Position numbers and translations under genes: made by a program. Shown here one piece after another: positions 9,701-21,890 of a stretch of 64,000 bases of DNA (positions are counted from its first letter, which is position 1; each line of letters begins with the position of its first letter). The DNA lies in contig JAVTVJ010000663.1 of NCBI GenBank assembly GCA_034509425.1, positions 124,001 to 188,000 of the forward strand, written 5' to 3'. The DNA is from Eopsaltria australis (taxonomy: Eukaryota > Chordata > Aves > Passeriformes > Petroicidae). Under the pieces are notes generated by a model that was given only the letters and a program-made list of their open reading frames with translations, did no database searches and was not told the DNA's origin.

Positions 9701-12619
9701 AGATCTTTTCTTAATTATGTGAACACACATTTAAAATGCTTAAAGGTAGCATGCATATTAGAGCAGGCTTGTAAATCTGAGAAAAATAATCCCTAAGAAG
9801 ACACTTGAAATAGGAGCTTGGGAGCAACTAGGAAGAAGTGTATGCAAAACAGATTTCCTATAGGATAATAGATCCAAGAAAAACAGTGTGTGGGATAGTT
9901 ATGGAAAAGAGAATGTGAGCAGTCCTTGGGCACCATCTGTTATTGGTAGGGGACAAAATAAATTATTAGGCCAGAAAGATGGAAAGCACATGAAATATCA
10001 CCCCAAATCAGAAAAGACATATACTTTGTCCAAGAAAACGCAAAGTCTGTAATGAGTTGCCATCAATTAAAAAAAAGAAAACAAAACCAACCAGAAACCA
10101 AAACAAAACCCAAACCAAAATCAAGCAAATGGAAAAAGGAGCTATTCCTTATGTAGGGCATAAGAGTTCAATCCGTATTCACAGCCTCTTATAAAACCAC
10201 CATCTCAAGGCATGGAATCAGATTAATATTAATTCTCTCTTTGTCATGGCATGGAAAATATCCACAGGTTGCTGGATTATTCTGGCAAAGTTGGTGGAAG
10301 TTTGGCATTTGTTTCTGGCATTTTTTGCTTCAGCATATATATAGTCTTCTTAGTTAGCAAGGGAAGTTTATGATTTTTTTAGAAATTGTTTCCTTGAAAT
10401 TTTCACTGATAATGAAGGTGTTTGCAATGCAAGTTATTTGCATAATGGCAATAAAAATAAAGAGTAGTAAAGTAATAATAATATAATGGCCAAATAAAAT
10501 GGTATAAATAGTGGTAAAGTTCATAACGATAACAAGAAAATAAATAATGTATGATAGTAATTACAATCTCAGGGCATCCAGACCAAGTTAGTAATAATAA
10601 CTATGCCCATAATTGTAAATGTATTCTGCTAGTGTAAATATTCTTATCGTATTACTGTATTTAGTGGACATTTTGCCATAAATTCTGCCTAGCAGTCTAA
10701 ATGCATGTATAATACATGTTCCACATGTATTAAATCTTACAAAGCATATCCCAAATGTATTTATAGAAACAAAATAAAATAAACAAGGGAAACTGCACAA
10801 ATATTAAGTATCTCTCAACTTTCACAGTTACATCAATAGAAAGATCTAAACACATATCCTGCCTAATGAATTCCTAGTGAATCCCTGTGTCTTGTTTGAT
10901 TATCAATAAGGGCTGAAGCTTGAGAAGTTTTCTAGCTGAAATACTAGTGAATTAGAAAGAATGTGATCTAACACAATATAGGGAGATAAAACACATTGAT
11001 GTGCTGGAGAAATGAAAGGAAATGCAGACAGCTACCAAGAGCAGGTGGGAAGATGGCAATTGTGTCTTAATGCTTGAGAGCTGAGCTTCTGGAGAGCATC
11101 TGGATGGGCCTACATAAAAAAGTACTGAATTCTAGGAACTGTCACAACAACTGGGAAGAGGCATTGGTGAAGACCAGAAAAAGCTTTAAGAAAGAAACTT
11201 CACTTTGGGAAAAAGATTGTGTTTTATAGAATTTCTTCAGGATGTGGCTGAACTGAAGCAAGTGCATATAAAGCTGGGCCTTATTCTTAGGGCAGACCCA
11301 TGATCTTTCATAGAGCATGGTGCAGACAGAAGTAACAATTTTCTAATCTGCAATAAACTGCAGGAGTGGGAAAGATAGGGCACACTTCTTGTCTACAATA
11401 ACCAGTTCCTTCTCTATCTCTCTGTCCTTGTAATACAGAGGGAAGAAACTGAAGAGAAAAATATGACAAGATGGAAATCCAGATAACAAAACTGATCATT
11501 ATTGTCGATTTCTCCAAACTCGTCATGCCATTTTGTTTTATCACAAAAATCATTGTGCTTTTAGGGTGTTTATTTAACTTTTCTTTCCTTGTTTTATTTT
11601 GCACTGTGGTTTTATTTTTGCTTTGGTTTGCAAATCATTGTGATGTTTACATGCCCATTCCAGTTAGCTACTCTTCTTAAATGACGTACTTTACTGAACT
11701 TTCCTGTTTTCTAAAGGTCTTACTTTTATCCACTAAAATTTAGAGAAAGAGAAAGCTAAAATATTTAGCTGAAATACGATAGTAAATAAAGCACTTCACC
11801 AATCGTACCGAAGTGATGCCCAATTAATCAAAAGTAGTTAGCACAAAGAGACAGAATTAAAATCATTACCCATGTCAGCAGACGAATCAATATGGTACCT
11901 ATATAATCAGTTAGTTCCTCTCAATCCATAAAATTAATCAGGGACAGAATGGCACTTACTTCACTCAAGAGATACACTGAATGTTTAGAGAAAGTAATTT
12001 TGGAATGGCCAGAGTGTCCAAGCAATTACTCTCCAAGACTGTCATGTGTGACATGGAGGTAACAGTACTTGGCATGCCTTTTCCTTCAGCTTTCTTCAAT
12101 GCTGGTGCTCTCTGCTTGCCTGTCGAGCTCACTTCTCTACAGTCCTTTCTAGCTTTATAAATAGGTCATAAGCATAATGCTTTTCATGCATTAGCTTTCA
12201 AGCTATTTTAAAAGCAAGATTTTTGTCATCTTCTGTTTTCCAGATGCTCATTTTCAGTCAACACAAGTAAAATGAAGGGTTTATAGCTCTTTAAATTGTA
12301 AGAAGTTATTTTCACATGTACCAGGAATAATGTCTGCTGCCAAGAAAACTGGGGAATTAAGGGACATCTGGTGTCTTTGGTTCTGCCTTTTCAGTGTTTC
12401 CCGTTATAATTACCTGGCCCTACTGCTGAATGCAGAAGAATTAAGAAGAAACAAAGCCATATAACATTTTGGTTCTTCTGATTCATCCAGAGAAATCTAT
12501 TTTGCCTAGAATATAGGTATAAAATACAGTACAGTATGAAAATTTTGGATTTAGGCTGAAACAGGAAGCCAGAAGTGGTACTAATTCCAATGGCCAGCAT
12601 CTTGACCAGTATGACAGGC
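9701..12619. other. Anonymous AT-rich DNA
   Basis: No repeat family or exon recognised. An A/C-rich low-complexity tract (AAAACAAAACC-type) lies at about 10070-10120. Confidence 0.6.
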
Positions 12620-13010
12620 ACAGACTCACAGAATAAGCTGAATTGAAAGGGACCCACAAGGACCATCAAGTTCAACTCCTGGCCCTGCACAGGACTACAC
12701 CTAAGAGTCACATCATGTGCCTGAGAGCATTGTCCAGATACTTCCTGAACTCTGCCAGGCTGATGCTGTAACCACTTCCCAGGGGAGTCTGTTCCAGTGC
12801 CCAAACACCCTCTGGGTGAAGAACCTTTTTCCTAATATCCAAATTAAGCCTCCTCTGACACAGCTTCTGATTCCATAGAGTCCTGTCACTGGTCACCACA
12901 GAGAAGAGATCAGTGCCTGTTCCTCCTCTTCCATGCACAGGGAAGTTGAAGACTGCAATAAGGTCTCCCCTCATTCTCCTCTCCAGGTGAACAAAAGGTC
13001 TGATTCTTGT
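12620..13010 (-). mobile_element. CR1 LINE 3' fragment, minus strand
   Basis: It starts with an ACTCACAGAATAA tail (about 12624). It then follows the CR1 3' end backwards: TTCAACTCCTGGCCCTGCAC, GGGTGAAGAACCTTTTTCCT, GTCCTGTCACTGGTCACCAC and AAGGTCTCCCCTCATTCTCC. The minus-strand frame 12708-13028 carries the matching C-terminal ORF2 residues (FSVVTSDRT). It is about 0.4 kb and 5'-truncated. Confidence 0.92.
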
Positions 13011-13520
13011 AACATTTATGTAATGCATAGAGCTAGTTCCATGAGAACTGAGGACCTGAGGTTGGCACTGCTGTCCTTGCTTGTTGAGAGCTGCTACAGA
13101 GGAATGTCAGAAAGAAGCTTGCACAAGTGAGGTTCACAATTTTCCTGTGATAAAGAGAATCTGCATTTTTTTCTTGTGCCCCACTCCAGTCTCCACTCCT
13201 TGCTGATGCGATCTCTGCCATGGATACTGAAATCTGGAGCACATATGAGGGAAGTCCCTCCCTCCTGGGCAGTCAGCTCAAAGGAAACTGTGACCAGAGT
13301 AGGATATCTGTGGCAGGGGAGATCTCTCAGAAGACTTTCAGAAACATTAATAGAGGAAAATCCAAAGAGTAACCTAGGAGGAACCCATGCAATTGGGTTG
13401 CACTGGTTCCTGGGACTCCTGGAAAGAGCAAAAGCAGCACTTCTGTCTGATTTCTTGGAGTCATCATGAAGTAAGTGATGACCAGTATGTTTAGAGTTAA
13501 GAGCCATTCAGCACAGAAAT
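13011..13520. other. GC-richer patch of unknown nature beside CR1
   Basis: This stretch is clearly less AT-rich than its surroundings but I cannot match it to CR1. A 137-codon minus-strand open frame (13094-13507) and shorter overlapping frames exist, none with a recognisable domain. It may be a diverged LTR or other repeat, or plain unique DNA. Confidence 0.35.
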
Positions 13521-16277
13521 TCCCAACAGGAATTACTTTCCTCTCCTCCACTTCTCTGTGTCATTGTAATGTGGCAGGCTGTCTAGCTCTCAATTATTGC
13601 CTGGCCACACGGAGCATAGAAAATGGGTAAAACAAGATGAAGCATTGCCTTCAGTGAAAACTTTACTTGAAGGAGACCAATCATGATATCAATCTGCATG
13701 CAGGGTTCTTGCTTTATTGTCTTAACAGAAGTACCTCTTAAATTAACTCTTAACAAAATCTATGTATAATTCTGAGGTCTTACAATAGGTGTATCTACTA
13801 TTCTCATCAGTGGTTGTGATATGATAGGGGAAGGCACTCACAAGCACCTTGGTAATTTAGGAACATACATTCCATTGTCTTTTTCTTTCTTTGCTCAATT
13901 CTTGTCTAAGTATTTTTTAAAACTATGTTCAGTTAGGTTACAGGCAAAATCGGCTAGAAATGGTAAAGAAAAAACGGCCAACTAAAACTCAAAAATAGGA
14001 TAATATTTTAAAAATGAAGTGGCAAGCTTTTAAAAGTCTTTGATAAAGAGACTGTATAATTACTGCTTTGCAGGAGTCAATGTACACATCTAAGGATACT
14101 AAGGAACTATCTTAGGAATTACCGTTCATTTACTGTGAGGATGGATTAAAATTGCAAATGTTACTGTGTCAAATGGCCTATTTAATAATTTACCTTCCTC
14201 GCTTCACTGTGAAAAAGAGACATTTTCTGAGAAGATAAAGAGCAATAAAAAGGTTTCGTTATACAGAGTGGTCAGTATAGAGGAAATCAGTATCTCTGAG
14301 AAAATAAGTATTTCATTATTTATCTACATCTAGTTTTTGGCAACACAAAACCATATGCTTTCTGTTGTTCATCTCTTTTTGAAATATAAGCATATGACCT
14401 TTAAACCTCCAGACTCTGAGAGAGGACAATTTAGAATACAGTATGAAAGAAATTAACAAGGTTATATTTGTCATATTTCTAACAGGACAAATTGCTGAAA
14501 GATGCTTGTGCAATTTTTCCCCTAATTTTTCAATCTTACTGAAATATATTTATCCCATCAAATTGGATTAATATGTTTTTCTTTTGTTTTGCTCTCTACC
14601 TCATGGGGCAGAATAATACCACATTCATATAAATAAATTCTCTACCTTTGCATTAGCACTGGACAGCTTTTTTTTTAGCAAAGTTCTTCTTTGAACAGGT
14701 AGAAATCCACATCAGTGGCCTCGGAGCAAAAGCAACTATTAACCACATAGTTGACATGCTGTGTAATAACAGTGGTGTCTCTCAGTGGGGATATTTCAGA
14801 AAGCTGTAGGCTACTTCACCCCTCCTGCATACTAAGCATATATTCATGAGGACTTAGGGCAAAGAAAGTAGTGCTCTTTCAATTCATACCCTACCTTTTT
14901 GGAGATGGTGATTCTCCCTGCATATTTCTCCATGAAGACTCAAATCCCCTTTGCTGTGGAGTCCTACAGCAGGTTAGTGTCAACTTCAAGTTAAGTTACA
15001 TGACTGATATTGAAGACAGTTCACTTCTTAGAAGGAGATAGATGTCATTTGAACTTAGAATAGAAATACTATTAATGAGAATTAAAGTTCTGCCTCAAAA
15101 CCCCTAGTCATATTAATTTTCTGTAAATATTGTCTGTACTCAACCAGTGAATTCTACTGATTTAAAATCTTTGAAAAGAGCGTAATGGGGGGATAGAGGA
15201 CAGACTCTGGCGCATGAGAAGGAAAGAAATAAAACCAGATTCTGAATTAATTGAAATTAAATTAAATTCTCTATTATCCCAGAGAAGTTTTGAATAACCT
15301 TGTAGACTTCTCTTTCTTTATCTCACTTGTCTTGAACTCATGCAATTTATTGGTTGTTTAAGCATTGTCTGGAAACAAGTCACTGCATAAGAGCAAACCC
15401 TAGACCTGTATCTGTACAGGATTTGCATTCTGGAGTGTGTTGATATATGTGTACATGCATACATACACATATATAATGATCTACAGATACTTAGCTTAAT
15501 TTTTCGTTTGCTTTTAGCATCTCCTCACTGATAGTAAGAGCATAGGAACATGAAGTGTTGCAAAGAAGGAAAGCACCACAAATTCTCTCTGCATTTCAAT
15601 AGGATGTCTGTCTTCCTTATGACTAAAAACCTTTCTGCAATGTATAACACTGTGTCATCTATTCAGTGTGCTCCTCATATTGGCTACTTGTAGTACTAAA
15701 ATTCCAAGACACTGCAGTAATGCAGTAAGAAAGGCTGGGGTGTCATGGTTGTTCTTTTTAATTTATCAAAATATTTGTAAGTCTGACACTGATTTAGAGT
15801 CTGTGCAATCCTCATAAGTAGCAGGACATTATGTACTGCAGATTTTTTCCCAAGGATAGTATACTGATTGATTTTTCATCATAAACAAATTAATGACAGA
15901 TTCATAATTCTCAAGAGATTTGTTCTTTCTGTTTCCTGTTATATTTTTAAATGACAGTATTTTGTGTTCTTAAATTGATACTATACTGTAATAGTCCTGT
16001 TAGCACTTCTTTCATAAAATTGTATGGTATCCTGGGTTACTTATCACTGGAAAAATTGACTACTTAGGCACTGACAGATGAGTTCTGAGTTAGAGCTTTA
16101 GTCTTACACTACTTCAAAGAGTTTTATTTCCACTAGGTGGAGCATTGTTATCGCACCAGAATTTTTTTAAATTAGAAAGATTCTTTTGAAGTCGAGGAAG
16201 ATGAAAAAAGAGATTGAGTTGGAGAATTTGGATCCAGATCTAGATAAGTTTTTGTGAAATGTGTGACAGGTGTCTTT
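13521..16277. other. Anonymous AT-rich DNA
   Basis: Nothing recognised beyond short A/T runs and a small TA-rich stretch near 15450-15475. Confidence 0.6.
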
Positions 16278-16345
16278 GCAGGGCCAAGAATTGGATTAGA
16301 TGAACCCAACAGGTCCTTTCCAACTCAGCATATTCTATCATTTCA
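16278..16345 (+). mobile_element. Short CR1 3' tail, plus strand
   Basis: The order TTGGATTAGATGAACC ... AGGTCCTTTCCAACTC ... TATTCTATCATTTC is the last part of a CR1 3' UTR and tail. Only about 70 bp are clear. Sequence to the left may be a decayed continuation. Confidence 0.8.
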
Positions 16346-19300
16346 TTATTTCTATTAAAAAAATTAAAAATTAAAAAAATATAAATAAAAAATCAAGGTG
16401 TCTGCTATTGTGCAGATTTCTGTGTCTAAAGGATGGACTGGCAAATTATGAAATTATAGTGCTTTAGAAGACTATATTTAGTGATTAGTTTAGTAAAAAC
16501 ATAATTAATTGCGTACCATTTGGGGTCTAACAAACTTCAAAGTGAATAAATTCAAAGATAAAAATTCACTGCTAAGAGGTGCCTTTTTTGAAACTGTGGC
16601 AAGAATAGGAGTACCTCACAGAAGAGTAGCCTGGCTGATGCTTCTCAGTTAGACCAAAATATGGCTATTCAGAGGCATAACAGAACACCACCACCTTTAA
16701 CCTCACTCAAAAGCACAAAAGTGCTAAGAAAATTACAACAAATACGTGACAAAACACTGATGCTATATTCAATTATAGCAAGAATTGTGTATCCATACTC
16801 AGGGTTATCACTGTCCTCTTATGTTTTCATCACTACTCTTAGCTGAAATCCCACAAATAGAAGTGGTAGATCAGCTTTTTCTGATGCCTGTGATAAAGCT
16901 TAATATTCCCAAGGAAGCCTTGTTTAAGCTTGTACCTTTCCCTGCTTTTTCTTAGTTGGTTGCTATTTTTATTAGTTTTTAGCCAAGTATACAAGAGGTA
17001 AAACACTTTGCAGATATGTAGAATTCTTCAGGTGTGTTCAACCTAACACTTTGTCCCACAGGAAGGTACAAAAGGGTCTCCAGTGCTGTAGTTGTGTCAA
17101 TACAGAATTTTAAAAGGGATGAACCTGGCCACAGAGGCACTTCCAGTTTCCAATAGTTTCAATCAGAAATGGCACGGGGGGGCAGAAGAGCAGCCTAGAG
17201 CAGCTGTTTTGAGTTGTGTTTGTGTCTGAGTTGTTCTGCATGCTGCAGTTGGTGCCAGGTAGGCTGTTCCAGCTGAAGCAGGCTGTGTCTGCTCTGCAGA
17301 TGAGACAACAGGTTTCTGCTTGTTAATACTGGTCATACATATATAAGCATCTACACTGCACTAGCAAACCAGTAAGAAAATATACACAAATTAGCTTAAA
17401 GGCAGATAGTTCAGTTATCAATGGTGGTATAGACCTCAGCCATGTTTGGCTGTCCAGGAATGAATGCAGATGTCACTGGGGTGCATCTTAAGGCCTGTGC
17501 TGACCAAGACTGAAGGCTCTTGTTCCTTGACCTTGTGGCTTTCTGACTCCAAGTGAAAACATATCTTACTCTGATGCTCATTAGAGAATACTTTGTCATG
17601 TTTATGGAGTTCTAGATGTTTGATATAGGCTCCAGTGTTAAAACTGAGTATCTTTTTGAAACTGGCTGTGTATGGAACTTCTTAGGGTAAAATAATACTA
17701 ATGAAATAGTAAAGTGAACATTAACAGACTGAGATTTAATACTTTTTAAACTCAAGCAATACAATTTACTGATTGCATTTCTCCTGCACATTCTTGTATT
17801 GGTGGAAATGCTTCAAATACGTCTTAAAACAGGCAACTTTCACCTGCATTATGACTCTATGCATAACACAGGTCCACTCTGAGGGGTGGCTGCCAAGATT
17901 GTCAGCACTCTAAATACAACTAGTTTAAAGACAGCTATATGTTGTCATCAAATGGTCTCTCAGTAATAGATATCAGATTAAAAGTCTTTTCCGAGCTCCA
18001 TGCATTTATTGGGATACTAATTTCTACAATTTACTTGACAGCCTAGCATAACAGAAGGCTATTGAAAAGGAGAGCAAAATTTTCAAATGGTTTCTCTAGT
18101 TAGGGTTTTGTAGCTCACCTAAATTGTCCTAAATTGCAGGAAAATATCTATTATATATTTTGTAAGTAGTAGCTGAAAAAACCCAAACTAGATACAGATT
18201 GAATTTAAAATTAATGTTTTGCCAGATGAGAGAAGCCCAATGGGAAAAAGCTTTTCTGCAGCTATCCACACAATAAAAAGGTTAAGAATACACAGCACTC
18301 CAGAAACTTGTTTAGTCCCCTGGCTTTCAAATCAATCATGCTATCAAATCAATAATATAATTTTTCTTTTTGTGAGACCTAATGAATAACACATAGAAAG
18401 CTAAGGAAAACACTCCAGTTTCTGTAGCCAGTGGGATGCTGTATGCATAGTGTTTTGCTTGTTATCTAATGATAATTGAGAGCTACTTTTTTTTAGTGAC
18501 ATAGAATACAATTAAATCAATAAAATGTTTATGGGCATTGTTCAGAGAGTGAAGTACCTTCCACCCGTTGAAAAATAACTGGTAAATTAAAAGTCAAAAA
18601 GCGTGAAAGACAATAACAAAATACATTGCCATTAATTTTTGTCTGAACTATTTCTAAATGTGTCTTAAAATGTTTGGTATCTGTGTGATCTATCTGTTAC
18701 TAGGGCAAGCCATATGCTAATCTATATCGTAAAGATACCACATAAGAAACCACATCAATATATAGTCTAAAAAGTTAAGTCAAACCCATTTTCTACATAG
18801 AATGACTAATCAACTACAAATTTTACTATGAGGTTGAAAGATCAGGTGGGGCTACTGGAAAGTGTTAAGTGCTACTGTTTAGGGGGGGACCATAAAAGTC
18901 CTTCTTGGCTTTAAAATATTACTTTATAGGCTATCTTAGATGCAAGTGTGTATTGTCTAGGGGACAAACACTATCAGTAGTGATATTTTACTATCCTGGG
19001 TGCTAAAAGTACCCTGCTTCATCCCAGATCCCTACTGGAAGGAAAATTTGATTTAATTTCAGAATTTTCATTCTCAAGTGCTTTACATTCCTATTTCCCT
19101 CTTTAGCCTAATCTTGATCAGGATGGTTTTCAGCTTTTAAGTGATGAGTACTTCAAAGAGCAGGGAACAACTCAATTACCTCTGGGCCCCAGGTCAGGGG
19201 TCCCAGCTCAGCAGCAGGTAAAAAAAAATGCCTGACAATGAATCAGACACTTTTGCACCAGGTGCTTTTGATGATAGGTGATGAAAGATGAAGATGGTCA

Positions 19301-19654
19301 GAGAAGTTATTCCATCCTAGTGCCTAAAGTGTGGGAGCATTTAGTATTTTTTTCTTTTCCTTTTCTTCTGAGAAAAAAAAAAAAGCTTTCTCTGTTCTCT
19401 TCACTAAAGCACAGAGTCACACTCAGTAGCACACAGTTGGCATCAGTGGTGTCGGCAACATCTTTTATTTTTTCTGCGGAGTCAGAGACACAAAACTTGA
19501 GAGTTTTCACTCCACTTGGCTGTGGTAAGTCAGTAGAGGGCAGCAGTACACGTGCCCACTAAGTTATTACAACATAATGTACATTTTATTGATGTCTTAA
19601 AATGGATTGCTTGCTATATTTATGATAACATTTATTACAGGACATAGAGTTCAT
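16346..19654. other. Anonymous DNA with one GC-richer patch
   Basis: Mostly unassigned AT-rich sequence. About 17040-17330 is GC-richer, with a G7 run near 17176, and is not matched to any family. A 94-codon plus-strand frame at 19278-19562 has no recognisable domain. Confidence 0.5.
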
Positions 19655-20010
19655 CTTGCTGGAACAAACCATTTAGTTCATCTTGTCCAGTAAGCGCTTG
19701 ACAGTGGCAGTGAATAACTGATGTCTCAGAGCAAGCATAAAAATAAACAAGATGCACTCAGCCAATTGTGCAGTGCCAAACCTCTGCAGGCGATTAGATA
19801 ACACCCTCAAGCATGAAATCTGATTACCTTATTATCATCTTAGCTTGCATAGGCATGGATTCTAAGCAATGCTATTAGTTATCCACTCCTCTTTAGAATG
19901 TAGCTGCAGTGTTTTGCCTCAATGAGTTCCTGTGGCAACAATTTTCACAAACATATTATGTAAACTTTTTTCCTTTTGATCAGTCTTGATAACTGAATTT
20001 CAGCAGCAGA
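19655..20010 (-). mobile_element. Ancient L3/CR1-type LINE 3' fragment, minus strand
   Basis: The order of blocks matches old amniote L3/CR1 3' ends read backwards: CATTTAGTTCATCTTGTCCA (19671-19690), CAGTGGCAGTGA then TGATGTCTCAGAGCAAG, CAATTGTGCAGTGCCAAA, GCGATTAGATAA, CAATGAGTTCCTGTGGCA (19920-19937), then TTTTTTCCTTTTGATCAGT. Divergence is high, so boundaries are approximate. This is one of the oldest repeats in the window. Confidence 0.65.
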
Positions 20011-20767
20011 AACACATGTTTGTATCTAAAATATAATAGCAGATACTTGAATAGACACTTAGTTTAAATACATTTTTAGACTGAGAATTTATTCAAGCCT
20101 TAATTAAAACTCATAAAACTATGAGTTTTCCATAATGTTCATGATTTTAATGATAACAGAATGTGGGGGATCTTTTCCAAAAGAGAAAGAGCTTTTCTCC
20201 ATGACCTGAAGGGACTGAAACTCATGCTACTTTTAAAACAAATCCTGAGATTCTCATGTACCCGCATGGAACTAGGAGCTGAGGATTTAAGATAATGATG
20301 AAAGAGGATAAGACTTGCAAAATTCTGCAAATTGATAACAATGGGATTATAATAGCTGCATGAAAAGGAGCCCATCCTAAGCTACAATGCCCTTGACAAA
20401 CCTAAATGCATTTAGTAGTGCTAAGGAGGTTCGATTATTAACTGCTGACTGACCTACCAAACCAAATATGATAAAATCCTAACAGAACTCATGGTCTGAA
20501 CAGCTAAAGTGCCTTGCCTTTAATTCCTTCCCTCCTCCCTTTTGCAAGCAAGCTTGGAGAAAAAATATGGTTTGAAGAACAGCTTTTAAGGAACTAAGAC
20601 TTCTTCTGTGTTATCAAACGTCTTACGTTACTGTTGATAAAATTTTCATATTAGGACTTTAAGGAACATAACTTATTGCCTGCTCTTTGGCCACTTTGTT
20701 GTTGACTCAGTAACTCCCACTCTGAATCACCCATGATCTGCTAGGGATTTGGAATCACTCATGGTTA
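20011..20767. other. Anonymous AT-rich DNA with one hairpin
   Basis: No gene or repeat family recognised. It contains the inverted repeat at 20106-20129, listed separately. Confidence 0.6.
20106..20129. repeat. Perfect 10-bp inverted repeat, 4-nt loop
   Basis: AAAACTCATA, loop AAAC, TATGAGTTTT. It is a perfect stem with no associated gene, and such stems are expected occasionally by chance in AT-rich DNA. Confidence 0.8.
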
Positions 20768-21890
20768 CGTGGTGGGTATACCCTGGCTGGATACCAGATG
20801 CCTACCAAAGCCGCTCTATTTCTCACCTCCTCATCTGGACAGAGGAGAGAAAATACAACAAAAGGTTCATGGATTTAAAGGCAGTGAGCAAGTAATTCTC
20901 TTTTCTTTATTTTTTCATGTGAAAATTCACCTAATTCATGTGACAATGAATTACTGTCACAGTAAAACACATTTTACTTTGGAAACTTGTTTGTTACAAA
21001 TCGGAGTAGAGCAATAAGAAGAAAAACCAAACCTTAAAATACCTTTCTCCTACCCATCTCTTCCTCCTAGTCTCATCTTTACTCCTGATTTTCTCTACCT
21101 CCTTCCCCCACAGCAGTGCAGGGGGACGGGATGGAGGTTGTGTCAGTTCATCGCATGTTGTCTTGGCTGCTACTTCCTCTGCAGGGGGAGTATTTCTCAT
21201 ACTTTGCTCTGGAATGTGGTGTTGCCCATGGGAAACAGTCCTCCACAAAGTTCTGAAACATGATTCCTTCTAATGGGCTGCAATTCTTCATGAACTGCTC
21301 CAGTGTGAGTCCTTTCCACGGTGGGGAATCCTTCAGGAACAGGCAGCTCCAGCGTGGGTACCCTGCAGGTCACAACACGTGCCAGCAAGCCTGCTCCCGA
21401 GTGGGCTCCTTTCTCTGCCAGGACTCTGTCCAGCATGGACTTCCCACAAGGTCGCAGCCTCCTTCAGGCATCCACCTGCTCCAACATGGGGTCCTTCTTG
21501 GGCTCCAGAGGGATCTCTGCTCCACTGTAGATCTCTGTGGGCTGCAGGGGGACAGCTGCCTCACCACAGTGTTCACCACAGGCTGCAGGGGAACCTCTGC
21601 TAATCTCTCTCCTTCTTTACTGACCCTGATGTCTGCAGAGTTGTTTCTCTCACAGATTCTCACTCCTCTGTCTGGTTGCAATTGTGCAGAGTTTTTTTTT
21701 CCACTTCTTAAATATGTTATCCCAGAGCTGTTACCATGACTGCTGATGGGTGCAGACTTGGCCAGCTGCGAGCCCAGCTAGAAGCCGTTTGGCGTTGGCT
21801 CTATTGGACATGGGGGAAGTCTCTCACAGAAGCCACCCCTGTAGTTTCCTTCCCCCACCATTATCAAAATATTGCCAGGCAAACCCAACA
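20768..21890 (-). mobile_element. Solo LTR of a bird endogenous retrovirus-like family, copy 1
   Basis: On the minus strand it begins TGTTGGGTTTGCC (21890 end) and ends near CCACCACG at 20768. A TATTTAAG TATA-like box lies at 21706-21713 (minus strand), followed by a run of degenerate CTGCTCCAGNGTGGGTCC-type repeats at about 21290-21560. Possible 4-bp flanking duplications GTTA lie at 20764-20767 and 21891-21894. A stretch at about 20880-20990 does not align with copy 2 and is rearranged. The AATAAA expected in this family appears changed to AACAAA near 20998. No internal viral genes are present. Open frames such as 21260-21739 (159 codons) are antisense to the LTR and not genes. Confidence 0.82.
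21706..21713 (-). promoter_or_regulatory. TATA-like box of LTR copy 1
   Basis: TATTTAAG on the minus strand, about 180 bp inside the LTR 5' end. In copy 2 the matching site has decayed to CATGTAAG-like sequence. Confidence 0.45.

Noticed and set aside
21260..21739. 159-codon plus-strand open frame
   Set aside because: It lies antisense within LTR copy 1 and follows its degenerate GC-rich tandem motifs.
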